64,000 nt of DNA from positions 18,324,760-18,388,759 of the forward strand of contig OY756969.1 in assembly GCA_963580455.1 (NCBI GenBank). Direction: 5' to 3'. Positions 1-10,490 of this stretch are shown piece by piece (position 1 is the stretch's first letter; each line of letters opens with the position of its first letter). The position numbers were made by a program, and so were the translations under genes. Source of the stretch: Euonymus europaeus. Taxonomy: Eukaryota > Streptophyta > Magnoliopsida > Celastrales > Celastraceae. Below the pieces are notes generated by a model. The model ran no database searches. It was not told the DNA's origin and was given only the letters and a program-made list of their open reading frames with translations.

Positions 1-117
1 GCCATTTGACCAGGCTCCTTTTCAATTTTATTGGCTTCTGGCATCATCCATTGCCTCTCATTTTACCATTTTGCCCTCCTTTTGTCAATTAGTAGGAGTT
101 TGAGTTTTATTGCCTTC

Positions 118-215
118 TAACATTTATTGAATAATTAATTAGTAATATAAAAAATTTATTTATTTTTACAAATATAGACAACAAAGTGAATTTTATTGGT
201 GTCGACAACGCACCA
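118..215 (+). repeat. Left arm of an outer inverted repeat (pairs with 8880-9006)
   Basis: The sequence starting TAACATTTATTGAATAATT is repeated in inverted orientation at 8880-9006. The first ~34 bases match at about 32 positions, and a looser match follows through the TTACAAATAT and GTGAATTT blocks. The two arms enclose 8.7 kb that includes the Harbinger element, so they look like terminal inverted repeats of an older DNA transposon invaded by Harbinger. I found no convincing target duplication outside the arms. Confidence 0.55.
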
Positions 216-807
216 ATAAAATTATTGGTAAAGCCCCCGTTTGGATGAGAGTATTTAGGTAACAAGGTCAAATTTTGTAGTGTGCGAAAATCACGTGTAA
301 GACATGTGCTAGGTAGCGGATTGCATGGCGTAAAATGGGTGTTTGGCATGTCTCCCATACGCTAGCGTCTAACGCTAGCTTAAAAGCTCCCATACGCCAA
401 TCCAAACGCACGCAAAGAGTATTTAGCATAGAGTATAAGCTAGTGTATAAGCTGTGAAAATAAGTTGTGAAATAAGCTGAGTGATGTTTGGTAAAGAGTA
501 TGTTTTTCATAGAGTATAAGTTGTTAAAATTACACTTAGGGGCATTTATACTACTTAATTAATTAAACAAATAATATGTATCATTTTAATTTATTTCCTA
601 CTTATTTTATTTTGGCATTTAGAGTTATTTTTTAATTAAACAAAAAATAAGCATCATTTTAATTTATTTTCAAAAATAAATTGAATAATCATTAACTACC
701 TTGCGTATATTTTTTACAAAAAATAATAACACACATGTTAGCTAATTAATTATACATACATGGCTTACAACATCATCGTGGTACACATTTACATTTATAA
801 CAATAAA

Positions 808-2075
808 CTACCCTAGTGCATTAGCAATCATATCTCTAACCACACCCATGTTGTGGTCGTCTATAAAAACATCACTTTCTACATTTTCCGGTCCTTCTTC
901 ATGTACAACGGAACTGCTGGACTCGTCCTCCACAATCTCAAACACCTCGTTACTTCGGCTCCTCCGTCTAATATAATTGTGCAATGCACAACATGCGACT
1001 ACAATGTCTACCTGTGTCCCGTACTTAAAACGCGGCATATTATTAAGAATCTTCCACCGCATCTTCGTAACACCAAATGTCCTTTCTATGACACTACGGA
1101 AAGATGCATGCTTCCGGTTAAACTTCTCGCGTGGTCCACTGGCGTGTCGCCCATTCCTCCACTCCGACAAATGATACCTCTCACCCCAATAAGGCGCAAG
1201 GTAACCGGGCTTGTTAGCATAATCGGCATCCACCAAGTAATATTTCCCTGAACAAGATCAACACGAATTGGTTAACAATATTTCCTCCACTACGAACATT
1301 AATTAAAAATTAGAAACAAAAACCAGCAACATACCTTGAGGAGGATGCGAAAAGTTATATGCCGGAACAGAATGCACGTGGTCCAACACGCGCGCATCAT
1401 GGGCGGAACCCTCGTATCCAGCAGCAATAAATAAATACATCATATCAAAATCACATCCGCCAGTACATTCTGTGACGCAAAACCTTTTCGGTTGATATAC
1501 GGGATTTGTGATGCCCGCGGTATCACTGCCCGTATATGTGTACCATCAAGCGCTCCTATCGCATTGCTAAAAGCCCATGATCGTCGGTCACTTCTTATCT
1601 TAGTCGGGACCTCTGAGAATTGATTTTCTGTAGGCCTAATGACATCTATCGCCATCTGGTACACCGACCTCAATACCCTACTGAATATCCTACTAATGGT
1701 CTCACCAGAGTGCTGAAAACGCTCACAGGATAGTCTGTTACTTACTCCATGCCCAACAGTCAACAAAAAAATAGCTACCATCTCGGGAATTTGAACATGC
1801 CCAGTTGATTCGAGCATGTACCTCTCAGCCAAATCAGTGCATAATGCTCTAAAAGTATCTACAGATAAGCAAAAATTTTCCTGACACCTAACTGGATTGC
1901 CATTCAAGACATCCGTAACCCACTGTGCACCCGTTAATGATGATGTCCTACAACGGTTACGTGGCATTGGAGGAGATCCATGATAGTGGTCATGATACAT
2001 AGCAGCAGCAGTGGCTGCCATCGAACTGAAATAGACTTGGTTCTCATATTCCTCATCAGAGCTAGATGTATCCAT
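808..2075 (-). pseudogene. PIF/Harbinger (HARBI1-like, DDE_Tnp_4) transposase, one frameshift
   Basis: This would encode the catalytic transposase that cuts and rejoins the element with the Myb-like partner. Reading leftwards, the start is taken at 2075 (MDTSSSDEEYEN), because the longer reading frame to 2279 runs into a poly-A tract in a repeat. The first catalytic Asp lies in GALDGTHI, near 1545. The frame breaks near 1456, where one base appears to be missing. The next frame then continues through the second Asp motif (EGSAHDARVL, near 1400). A spliceable intron fits 1248-1335 (donor GTATGT, acceptor TTCAG). The last exon (808-1247) carries the third catalytic residue, the Glu of VIERTFGVTKMRWKIL. 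All three acidic residues are present, so only the single-base break stops it being intact. A sequencing error there would make this an active-type gene. Confidence 0.88.
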
Positions 2076-2165
2076 AACTGGCAAAGTAATTGAGAAGAGA
2101 TTAACAGGGGAACATTCCACAATTTTAGAGCTACTATAATGCATTGTAGGACAACAATAGATTCT

Positions 2166-2381
2166 CACAATCAAAGCTACTGCTACTGTCATGGCAGGGA
2201 ACTCTTGTAAAAAAAAAAAAAAGAAGTCAATAACACAATATGCAATCTGTAACTTGGCAAACTCATCATCAGATTTCACCTACAACCTCCAGTTCAAAAA
2301 AAAAATCAGCATTCAAGTTCAATGCATTGTAAAAAAGTCTAAGCTGAACAAAATATCAAACACAATTCATATTATTGTACT
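2166..2381 (+). repeat. Direct repeat copy 1 inside Harbinger (copy 2 at 3919-4129)
   Basis: This ~216-bp block is repeated in the same orientation at 3919-4129 with only a few substitutions and poly-A length changes. It begins CACAATCAAAGCTACTGC and ends ATTCATATTATTGTACT. It lies 91-306 bp upstream of the transposase start at 2075, on the transcribed side. Confidence 0.92.
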
Positions 2382-2518
2382 TAAAAACAAACTTAGAAAT
2401 CTACTTATTGTACTGAAACATCCAACAATAATTCAGTTCTTCAATTTATTCTAATGGCAAAACAAACTCAGTGAACATGACTCTACCAACACATCAGTCT
2501 CTCAACACTAGAACCCTC

Positions 2519-3664
2519 TCACTTTCCCTTTTCACCAGCAAAACGAGTAAGGAAACGACAGCGAATAGATGGCACCATATTTGGAAGAACACGACCTAAG
2601 ATAGGATTATCTATCTTCTCCAAAACCAGCAAGTACACATCCTCAGTAAGATGGCCATCTTCAAACATCTGATTGAGGATGGACAACACCTCATTAGGCC
2701 CTGTATTAGTAGTTGCAACTGAATGGCCAGCTGTTGAGGATGCCCTTCTTTCACTCCTGCGCTCAGCTGCTTCTTCGTTCTGAACCTCTAGTGCATCTGC
2801 AATCCTGGAGATGGCAATTGTGTCAGCGTTCTTCTTCTTCTTTGTCGTAGGAGTACCTACTGGATCTGATGACGAGGTCCTGAATCTGGCAACAAAATCT
2901 GTGCTCTTGGGCATTGAGGATTTTTTTCTAGAGTATGGGGTTTTCTTTGCTGGTGAGCTACCAGTGGATTTCTCTGGCTCAGACTGCAATCTAATGCTAT
3001 CTTTGACCGAGTATGGTATGTATGCATCTGGGTCACACCCCTCAAACCAGTCAGTCTCCACAACTTCATCATCTAGAGTGTTCAACCGAAAGTTCTCTCC
3101 ACTAGATGGCACTCGAAAGTGCTGCCCAGTTGCAATACCACCAGCAAAACAGAATTGCAGCTCATCGCGACATCGAAAACCATGTTTCCAAAACTTTGCA
3201 TACTCTTTGTTTTCCTGCAGGTCATTCAAAGAGATTATTAAAACATGAACAACATAAGTATAATAATTATTAAAACAGATCAGCCTTTATTACCAATAAA
3301 AATTAATGACACTTACCTTAATTTTGAGGTCCCACCAATCGTCGGACATTATGGCTCTCTTAGTTACCTCATCCCAGCCCATACCTGTCTCATTCTGAGT
3401 CATGCGAGTCCACAAAGACCAATCCTTTCTCAACTGATCCCACCTATTCTTCAGGGTTGCCTTTGTGTATTGAAGGCTAGTACGCTGATGAAATTTTTTA
3501 GCAATTCCATCCCATTCCATCTTTGGCATAGGTGAACCTGGTGTCCTTGTGATCTCCTCAAGAGTCTCCACACAGATATCTACCAATGCATCAACAGACC
3601 ACTCCTCCCATTTGGTTTTCTCATGCTCAGTCTGGGTCATGACTTGCTTATCGGGTCTCGACAT
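2519..3664 (-). CDS. Myb/SANT-like DNA-binding protein, the Harbinger partner ORF
   Basis: In plant Harbinger elements this second protein binds the terminal DNA and helps bring the transposase to it. Two exons join cleanly: 3317-3664 (116 codons) and 2519-3214. The 102-bp intron has GTAAGT and CTGCAG borders. The junction restores the family motif WWDLKIKENKEYAKF, giving 347 residues with no stop. The first exon is a Myb_DNA-bind_3 type domain, with conserved tryptophans in KTKWEEWSVDALVD, MEWDGIAKKFHQRT and LKNRWDQLRKDWSLW. The second exon is charged and Ser-rich with a basic KKTPYSRKKSS stretch, a plausible nuclear signal. A GTATGT donor at 5077 and a CTAG acceptor at 3674 suggest a long 5'-UTR intron. 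The gene looks intact, unlike the transposase. Confidence 0.85.
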
Positions 3665-3918
3665 TCAACAATCCTAGGTGAAAATAAAAAATTTCTAGAC
3701 TAAACAGGTTTGCACTTAGAAAGAAAAATGCATTAAAGAAAAATCTACATGCAGAATATATGGGTCTGAAAATATAGACACTTTTAATTGTAACAAATAC
3801 ATCCTACAGAAAGAGATGCAGTCATCCTATATAATGACCTCACATGTTTATTGGACATTCACAAGACTATGCACCAATCCATAAATTTGAACAAAGCAGC
3901 CATACAACAAAAGATTAA

Positions 3919-4129
3919 CACAATCAAAGCTACTGCTACTGTCATGGCAGGGAACTTTTGTAAAAAAAAAAAAGAGTCAATAACACAATATGCAATCTGT
4001 AACTTGGCAAACTCATCACCAGATTTCACCTACAACCTCAAGTTCAAAAAAAAATCAGCATTCAAGTTCAATGCATTGTAAAAAGCCTCAGCTGAACAAA
4101 ATATCAAACACAATTCATATTATTGTACT
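3919..4129 (+). repeat. Direct repeat copy 2 inside Harbinger
   Basis: This is the second copy of the block at 2166-2381. It lies 255-465 bp upstream of the Myb-like gene's start at 3664, inside the proposed 5'-UTR intron. The two copies therefore sit in comparable positions ahead of the element's two genes. Confidence 0.92.
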
Positions 4130-5395
4130 AAACAAAGCAGCCATACATTTGCTACTCTACATTACAACCAGAAACACCCATCTGCTGGGTAATGAACCAA
4201 TTTCCATCATTACCCAGCAGAAAACAGTTATGAGAAAATATGAGACGTTAATCAGTGATCCCTTTACAGCATAAAATTTCAGGGTACTAATCATAGAATA
4301 AAAATCAGAGCTCACTACAAGCATTGAGAAAATAAAATTATCACAAGAACCCTGGCATACATATAAGCAGTCGCATAAGCAGTACGTCAATTGACACAAA
4401 TGATCCAGTACTTAAATACATCATATAATTGAACATTATTGAGACAAAAATATTCCCCCACAAAGATAAGTACCATATAGGATACATATGTATCCCCCAA
4501 CAGCATCAATTTGCATGTAGAATTATTCACAAACTTTTAACAAGTGCAGCATCAGTTTGCATCAATTTGCATTAGAATTATTCACAATTGGTCCCCCCAA
4601 GTGAGTGACATGAACCATAAAAATTAACACAATCATATATGGTGTACAGATCACTACCGCCAGTACAATATTCACAAGAATTCAGCATGTATACATCACG
4701 AAATACATTCAACAATTTCTGCTAAAACAACCAGTAACTCAAATGCTCCAAAATCCAGTCAGTTAAGCAGTACATCATTTTAACAACTCTTCTGGACACA
4801 ACAAACATGTACAAAAACAGAAACATAAATCATAGAATACAAAATCAAGAAAACTGTTGTAACACAGAATCGGAGACAGGGATGAAGACATCAGAAAATT
4901 CTGACCAAATCCTATAATTTGTTTGAAATCAGAGAGTGTAAGTGAGGCCAAAACCCTAGAAAGATTACTAAAAATGGAGATAGCCTAAATCGTGCTCTAA
5001 ATCCAAAATTAAGATTAACCCTAGATCGTGGAGAGAGACGAGACATAGGTGAGGAATCAAGATGGGGGAAGACATACCTGGTCAGAGATGATGAAGAGAA
5101 CAACAATTCGGGTCACTGCTTCCTCCGATAGAACTTCCGCAGTGGACGACAACAGGCGCAGCGCCTTCTTCTCCAATTTCTTTCTCTGCGTTGCTCGAGC
5201 TGGGACAGTGAGGAGCAAGGGTATGGTAAGGAAATTACAAAATATTTTATGTTACCTACAAGACACGTGTATTGATGTTTGGTGAGCGTAAATGATGCAG
5301 TTTAAGCTAGCGTGTAACCTATGTTTGGTGAGCCAGCTTATACGCTAGCTTATGAGCTAGTGTATAAGCTGGCAAAAGCTTTACCAAACAAGTGC

Positions 5396-8260
5396 ATCAT
5401 ACATATTATTGATAATATTGTCTGCTTTAGACCAATTTTTAAGGATATATTGGATCCGTACGACTTTATTTTTCTTCAAATCTAGCAAATAGATTTGAAC
5501 CCAATCACTTAAACAAAAGAAATTATCTTGTTAGTGGTTGATGTGGGCTTTATTGTTTATAAACATTGTTTATAAACAACTCAAACTCCCACATCTTTCC
5601 GATATGAGAGTCTAACAAAATGACATACCAAGCGAGACATTGTCATAATTTGTGGATAGCTACATTATCAGGTATATATAATTTGTGGTTATATTATTAG
5701 TATTTTTTCATTGAATAATATTAATGACATGATTTACATACTGGTTGTCTAGACCACATATATGACGGAGCACTTATTGATTGTGCCATATATTTGCTTA
5801 GAAGGTGGTCTTATGTGACAAAACATAGCTTGATCTACAATGATAAAGTGGTACACACTAGCATTGAGAATTGAAATCACTAGGCTAACACGAGGGGGGG
5901 GGGGGGGGGTGAATTGTGTTTTAAAAACTAAGTACAAACCCCAAGTACAAAACCACAACCTAAAAACTCACAAATGATTAAGGCAATGTCAAGAATGCAA
6001 ATCTGTGCACTAATCGTGTAAATGAAATTTGACCTAGCAATTCAACTCGGAATGTAACGAAATTTGATATGCAATCTAACAACACCTCAATGAACACTAT
6101 ATCAAAAATTCAGCTCAAAATTCAAAGTCTATCTATATGAAAAATTCACGGACAGATTGGTATTCTAGAAAATTAACAATCAAAAGTATACCTAGAATTC
6201 AATAATCACAAGTTGTTCAACCACAAGCAATATCCCAACAAGCAATGGCAGCAAGCAACACCCTAATATCAACTTCTAAGGCACACAAATCTCCAATAAC
6301 ACCAATAGAATGATAATCAAAAACAAGTCACTACAAGGCAGCAAGTTTAACACACAAACAAGCAAGGAAATCAAAAATAGTGTGCACAAGGATATATAGT
6401 GGTTCGGTGCTCACACCTACATCCACTACCTAAGCCCTCAAGCTTAGGATTTCCCAATCCACTAAAGGATATATGTGGTTTTGCAAGTTCACCACAAACT
6501 TAGGGTTTCCAAGAACACCCCAAACTTGTACACCAACAAGGTTTGAAGTTAACCTTAAACTTTCACACACCTCTCAAAGGTAATGCCCTCAAAAGGGACT
6601 TTTACAAGTATTTAGATTTTGGTTCTCTCAAGATTAGCTCTAGGCTATATATGGTTGGAGAACACTCAAATTCACAAGATGTTGCTCAAATAGGTTTGGA
6701 TTCAAATGTGTAGCAAACACTCTTGTAATCTCACACAAAGCTCACACTAGATCAAGAATAGGTTTAGGTGAAGCTTTGTTGAAGAACTCTCAAGAACACA
6801 CCAAGAGTACCCACGGGTAGAAAGATTTTGGGGGTGGTTCAAGGAGTTTTTGGATCTCTCTTTCAAATAGGAAGATGATGGCTTGAATGTAATCAAAGTG
6901 GTAGCAAGAGATCGCAAGAAAGAAGCTTGAATCAAGAAGATGAAGTTGAGAGCAAGTAAGCTTGAACACTTAGTAAAAATTTGCAAATGCTTCTCCCCCC
7001 CTTGCAAGAATGGCCGACCCTTCTCTCTTCAAAACAAACAAAAACCAACTCAGCCATTGGATCAATACATCTTCAAATCTTGGCCCTTGAAGCTACTTTA
7101 AATCTGGACCTTTCTTTAATTCAAATGAAATTGATCTCAGCCATTGAAGATCAAGCCGTTGGACATATTTCTCCAAGAAAGTCACCATGGGCTGCACCTT
7201 GTTTGGATCAAACACATTACTCTTCTGTATGTAGCAACTTTCTCCAACGGATGCCAAACAAGTCCATCTTAAATTCTGGAAATATTACAACTGTATGTCA
7301 TCTTGTCTCTCCCTTGTCTCTTCCTTGTCTCCATAGTGCAAGTGTTAGGCACACTACCAACCAAGTATTTCAAACTTGTATTCCCTCTACTTTGTTGACT
7401 CCAAAACAAATGATAAGGCTTCTAGAAGTTCTTGAGTTAATTCTCCAGAAATAATAACACAAGGCACACGGATGGAACCATTTCTTGCACACAAAGTGTC
7501 AAACTTGAACCAAATAGGGTTGACCATGTCCAAACTTGTCTAAATGAGCTTCAAATCATGATGCACAAATTTTCTCAATAGAATCAGCTTCATGATACTT
7601 CAAATAGGCTCATGATGATCAGTTGATTAAGCCTACAAAAATAATAGATGACAAAACATCCCATTTTTGCTTGTAAGCTCAAAGAGCTTCAATGCTAGCA
7701 CTTAGGTTAATCAACATGTTATAAGCTTAATAAAATTCAAGTAAGCACATGATAAATCATTTTCATATATAATTGAATGTGCATACAAAATTTCACTTAT
7801 AACGGAGGTCATTTGGTCATTCAATTTGATCATGCAAATCTCAACTAGCCCAGTTTAATGACTGCACAGGTGAATTAATTTCAACAGACAAATTGAACCT
7901 GATAAACTTAAAATTGACCTGACACTATTTGACAATGAAAAATTTCAGAGTGTCTTAAATAATTTTCAGAACAAGAATCAAGTCAATCAGAACTCATATG
8001 AATAAGTTATGACTGTTCAACCAACGTGTGCGCAGTGTGATGTTGTGACAGATTTTAGCATCGAAAAATAAGTCAGTCCAGATTCATCCAATTTATATCA
8101 AACATGATCAAACATGATTCCAAAGATATATAATGAAGCTTAAATCAGTAGATATAATTCATTTCATGTTTTATCCAAATTCATCCAAAGTTAAGCACAA
8201 TCAAATAGTCCAATATGTATTTTTGCATCAAAACACAAATGTAGGACCTATGGTCCAACA
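5396..8260. other. No gene seen; interspersed-repeat-like sequence with a poly-G run
   Basis: No reading frame here looks real. A run of 16 G lies at 5894-5909, followed by GTGAATTGTGTTTTAAAAAC. An AC-rich stretch with ATAGTGGTTCGGTGCTCAC (about 6400) and CCACTACCTAAGCCCTCAAG follows. This has the look of a dispersed plant repeat, but I cannot assign it to a class. The rest to 8260 is AT-rich and featureless to me. Confidence 0.4.
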
Positions 8261-8299
8261 AGAATTACACACAATGATACCTTTCTATCACTCGTCATT

Positions 8300-8682
8300 T
8301 TATTAGTCCATTGATTGACGTTCCACATGAGCCGACACTAGAGTTTGAGCCTCATGGTGGTAGACTACATGACGTGGTAAGTACAATCAATTGGTCATTT
8401 TCAACAATCATAGAATATAAACCCAAACAAAAATATCATTCGTAGACACTGATGGTCCTTATCAGTGCTCGTCCAGCATCTGCTGCACTCCAATATGTTG
8501 TAGATGAGTCCACTATTGCCTCAATTCGTAACTGATTCTGCACGTGTCGTGACATCCTAAATGAAGTAAATGAAGGTCATTGACTACAACAAATTAAGGT
8601 TAGCAGTCATGTACCATGTGGACGCCATGATGACAAGGTCGATCCATCATTCGCTCCACCTACACGCATTAGAAGACGATAG
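8300..8682 (+). other. Possible coding relic of two exons, unrecognised
   Basis: An open stretch ending LHDVV runs to a consensus-like donor (GTAAGTAC, about 8379). A second open stretch begins after TCGTAG near 8446 and later, in pieces, reaches a short basic C-terminus (PPTRIRRR then stop, at about 8682). Internal stops interrupt the second part. It may be the decayed gene of the element bounded by the 118/9006 inverted repeats. I do not recognise the family, and this could be chance. Confidence 0.2.
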
Positions 8683-8879
8683 GTCGGTCTTTATATTTTA
8701 GTTATATGTTGTTTTATTTCCTTTAAATGTGTACGCCCTATGATTATTACTTTTGAAACTGCTAAAACTAATTTTTATAACTACTATTTTTGCAAATTTA
8801 TTTTCTTGTGCTTCAACTTAAAAAAAATATCACGTTATTGACAACAACGTGAATATGAAAAATTTGATAAACAATAAAA

Positions 8880-9006
8880 TTATTGTTGGCAACAGCGCTA
8901 TTCATAAAAGTCTAATGAAATTCACGTTGTAGGAAACAGTGTGAATCGCAATATTTGTAAAAAAAAAACCATTGTTAAATTACTAATTAATTATTTAATA
9001 AATGTT
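8880..9006 (-). repeat. Right arm of the outer inverted repeat
   Basis: On the minus strand this starts TAACATTTATTAAATAATT and mirrors 118-215. It also contains several short related blocks (AACGTGAAT, AACAGCGCTATTCAT, AACAGTGTGAATCG), so the end of the element is internally repetitive. Confidence 0.55.
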
Positions 9007-9129
9007 ATATAATCAAGAAGAAAAGCTTGTGTCCACCAAAATTTCTCTCCTTCGATCCGGTCAACTCCGACCACCATTTTGAAAATTGAAGACATCGTTG
9101 AGCTCGCAAGAGGAAGAGCTATGATTCCC

Positions 9130-9960
9130 AACCAATTTTTGGACGTATTGGTGAGTTTTACGAAAATCCTCTGAATTTTTTTGCTTAATTTTGAAAAATC
9201 TTATGAATTTTTTTGGTGAATTTTGCGAAATCCTCTAAATTATGGGTAAGTTTGACAAATCCTCTGATCACTGAATTTTTGAGCATTTTTTGTTTGATTT
9301 TGAGAAATTCTCTAACGTTTTTGATAGGAAATTCAAATGATTTCTGATAATAGGGTTTAAAGTTTAGGAGCTTACGATTTTTGGGTTTAGAAGATTAGAG
9401 TTTAGTGTTTAGAATTTAGAGTTTTGGGGTTTAAAAGATTAGTGTTTAGGATTTTGGAGTTTAGGACTTAAGGTTTAAGTTTTGGGGTTTAGGGTTTAGG
9501 AATATTAGTTAGTAATTTTTTATGATTTTCTTCTTATTTTTGTAAATTCCTCTTAATTATTTGTAAAATTTTTTTGTTCAAAATTAAAACTGTAGTTTTA
9601 GGGTTTAGAGTTTTGATTTTTTTTGTTTGATTTACAGAAATTCCGTAATTTGTTTGATATATTTAGTGAAATCTTAAAATTTATTTGCTTAATTTTAAAA
9701 ACTTTTCTGATTTTTTTTTGGTGAATTTTTTGAATGCTCTAATAATTTTTTGATATATGTTATAAAATCATTTGAACTTTTTTGCTTAATTTTGAAAACT
9801 ACTATGATTTGTTTGGGTGGGTTTTGAAAAATCCTATTATTTCTGGGTAAGTTTGAGAAATACTTTGAATTCTGGATAAGTTTGATAAATGCTCTAAGTT
9901 CATTCAGAGAATTTGATGAATGAACATTTAAATATATCGACAATGAATTTTATTGAAAAG
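9130..9960. repeat. Degenerate AT-rich repeats, with a telomere-like GTTTAGGG segment
   Basis: A loose unit resembling GAATTTTTTTGGTTAATTTTGAAAAATCC recurs through the stretch with spacing of some tens of bases. From 9350 to 9510 the sequence becomes a run of GTTTAG, GGTTTA and GTTTAGGATTT words, similar to degraded plant telomere repeat (TTTAGGG) but never a perfect array. No gene is visible. Confidence 0.5.
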
Positions 9961-10235
9961 AGTTTTTCGCGATGATTTTGAATATATATTTTTTAAAAAT
10001 GCGACTTGTATTTTGAGTGATAAAAAAAATTTAAAGTTTAAAAAAAATAAAATAAAAGAAATCTCATGATGTCAGCATATGTCATGCGCATAAAATTGAT
10101 TAGAATAAGAGTATATTTGTTCATAATTATTTGAATGACGTATTGAAATATTGAAAAGTTGAAGTTAGTCAATGAAATTTATATTTTCATTAAACGACTT
10201 ATTAGTGAATGCCTCTAATAAAAATAATTTTACAA

Positions 10236-10375
10236 CTTATAAGTTAATGTTATTTATAAGTTTTACCAAACGGCTCAATAACTTGTTTAATTTTCACAGC
10301 TTATAAGTTAATGTTATTTATAAGTTTTACCAAACGCCTCAATAACTTGTTTAATTTTCACAGCTTATAAGTTAG
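10236..10375 (+). repeat. 64-bp tandem repeat, two full copies and a partial third
   Basis: Units start at 10236, 10300 and 10364 with CTTATAAGTTAATGTTATTT. The two full copies differ at one base (CAAACGG versus CAAACGC). The unit contains TTTACCAAACG, a motif often seen near the ends of small plant DNA transposons. Confidence 0.9.
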
Positions 10376-10461
10376 ATTATTTTTACAACAAATAAACTTT
10401 ATCAAAAGAAATATGTATAGAATATACAAAAATTAACCAAATTTAGGACCTTTTAGATTAA

Positions 10462-10490
10462 CTAGGAAAGAACCCGCGCTTTGCGGCGGG
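10462..10490 (-). mobile_element. Helitron 3' terminus (first of two)
   Basis: On the minus strand, a GC-rich hairpin (CCCGCCGCAAAGCGCGGG, 10473-10490) is followed seven bases later by CTAG at 10462-10465, and the next base is T. This is the standard plant Helitron end: a hairpin, a short spacer, CTRR, and insertion before T. The element body must lie to the right. Its 5' end was not identified, so it may be a non-autonomous copy covering 10462 to about 14241, or be nested with the next Helitron. Confidence 0.75.

Larger units (their letters stand above)
233..5395 (-). mobile_element. PIF/Harbinger DNA transposon carrying both genes
   Basis: The span holds the two genes that define plant PIF/Harbinger elements, a DDE transposase (808-2075) and a Myb/SANT-like protein (2519-3664), both on the minus strand. 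The ends are approximate. The left edge reads GCCCCCGTTTGGATGAG and the right edge, on the minus strand, reads GCACTTGTTTGGTAAAG, which match at about 11 of 17 positions around the GTTTGG core usual for this superfamily. More GTTTGG and CTTATACGCTAGC motifs recur in inverted orientation just inside both ends (about 340-500 and 5275-5385), so the subterminal regions are repetitive. No exact 3-bp target duplication could be assigned, so both ends may be off by tens of bases. Confidence 0.8.

Noticed and set aside
853..1251. 132-residue plus-strand open frame
   Set aside because: It is antisense to the last transposase exon and has no domain of its own.
233..5395. Exact Harbinger target duplication (TAA on the left, TCA on the right)
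   Set aside because: The two triplets do not match and the termini are degenerate, so no duplication is reported.
5894..5909. Poly-G run as an assembly gap or linker
   Set aside because: The same type of G run is common in dispersed plant repeats and the flanking sequence is normal, so no special meaning is claimed.
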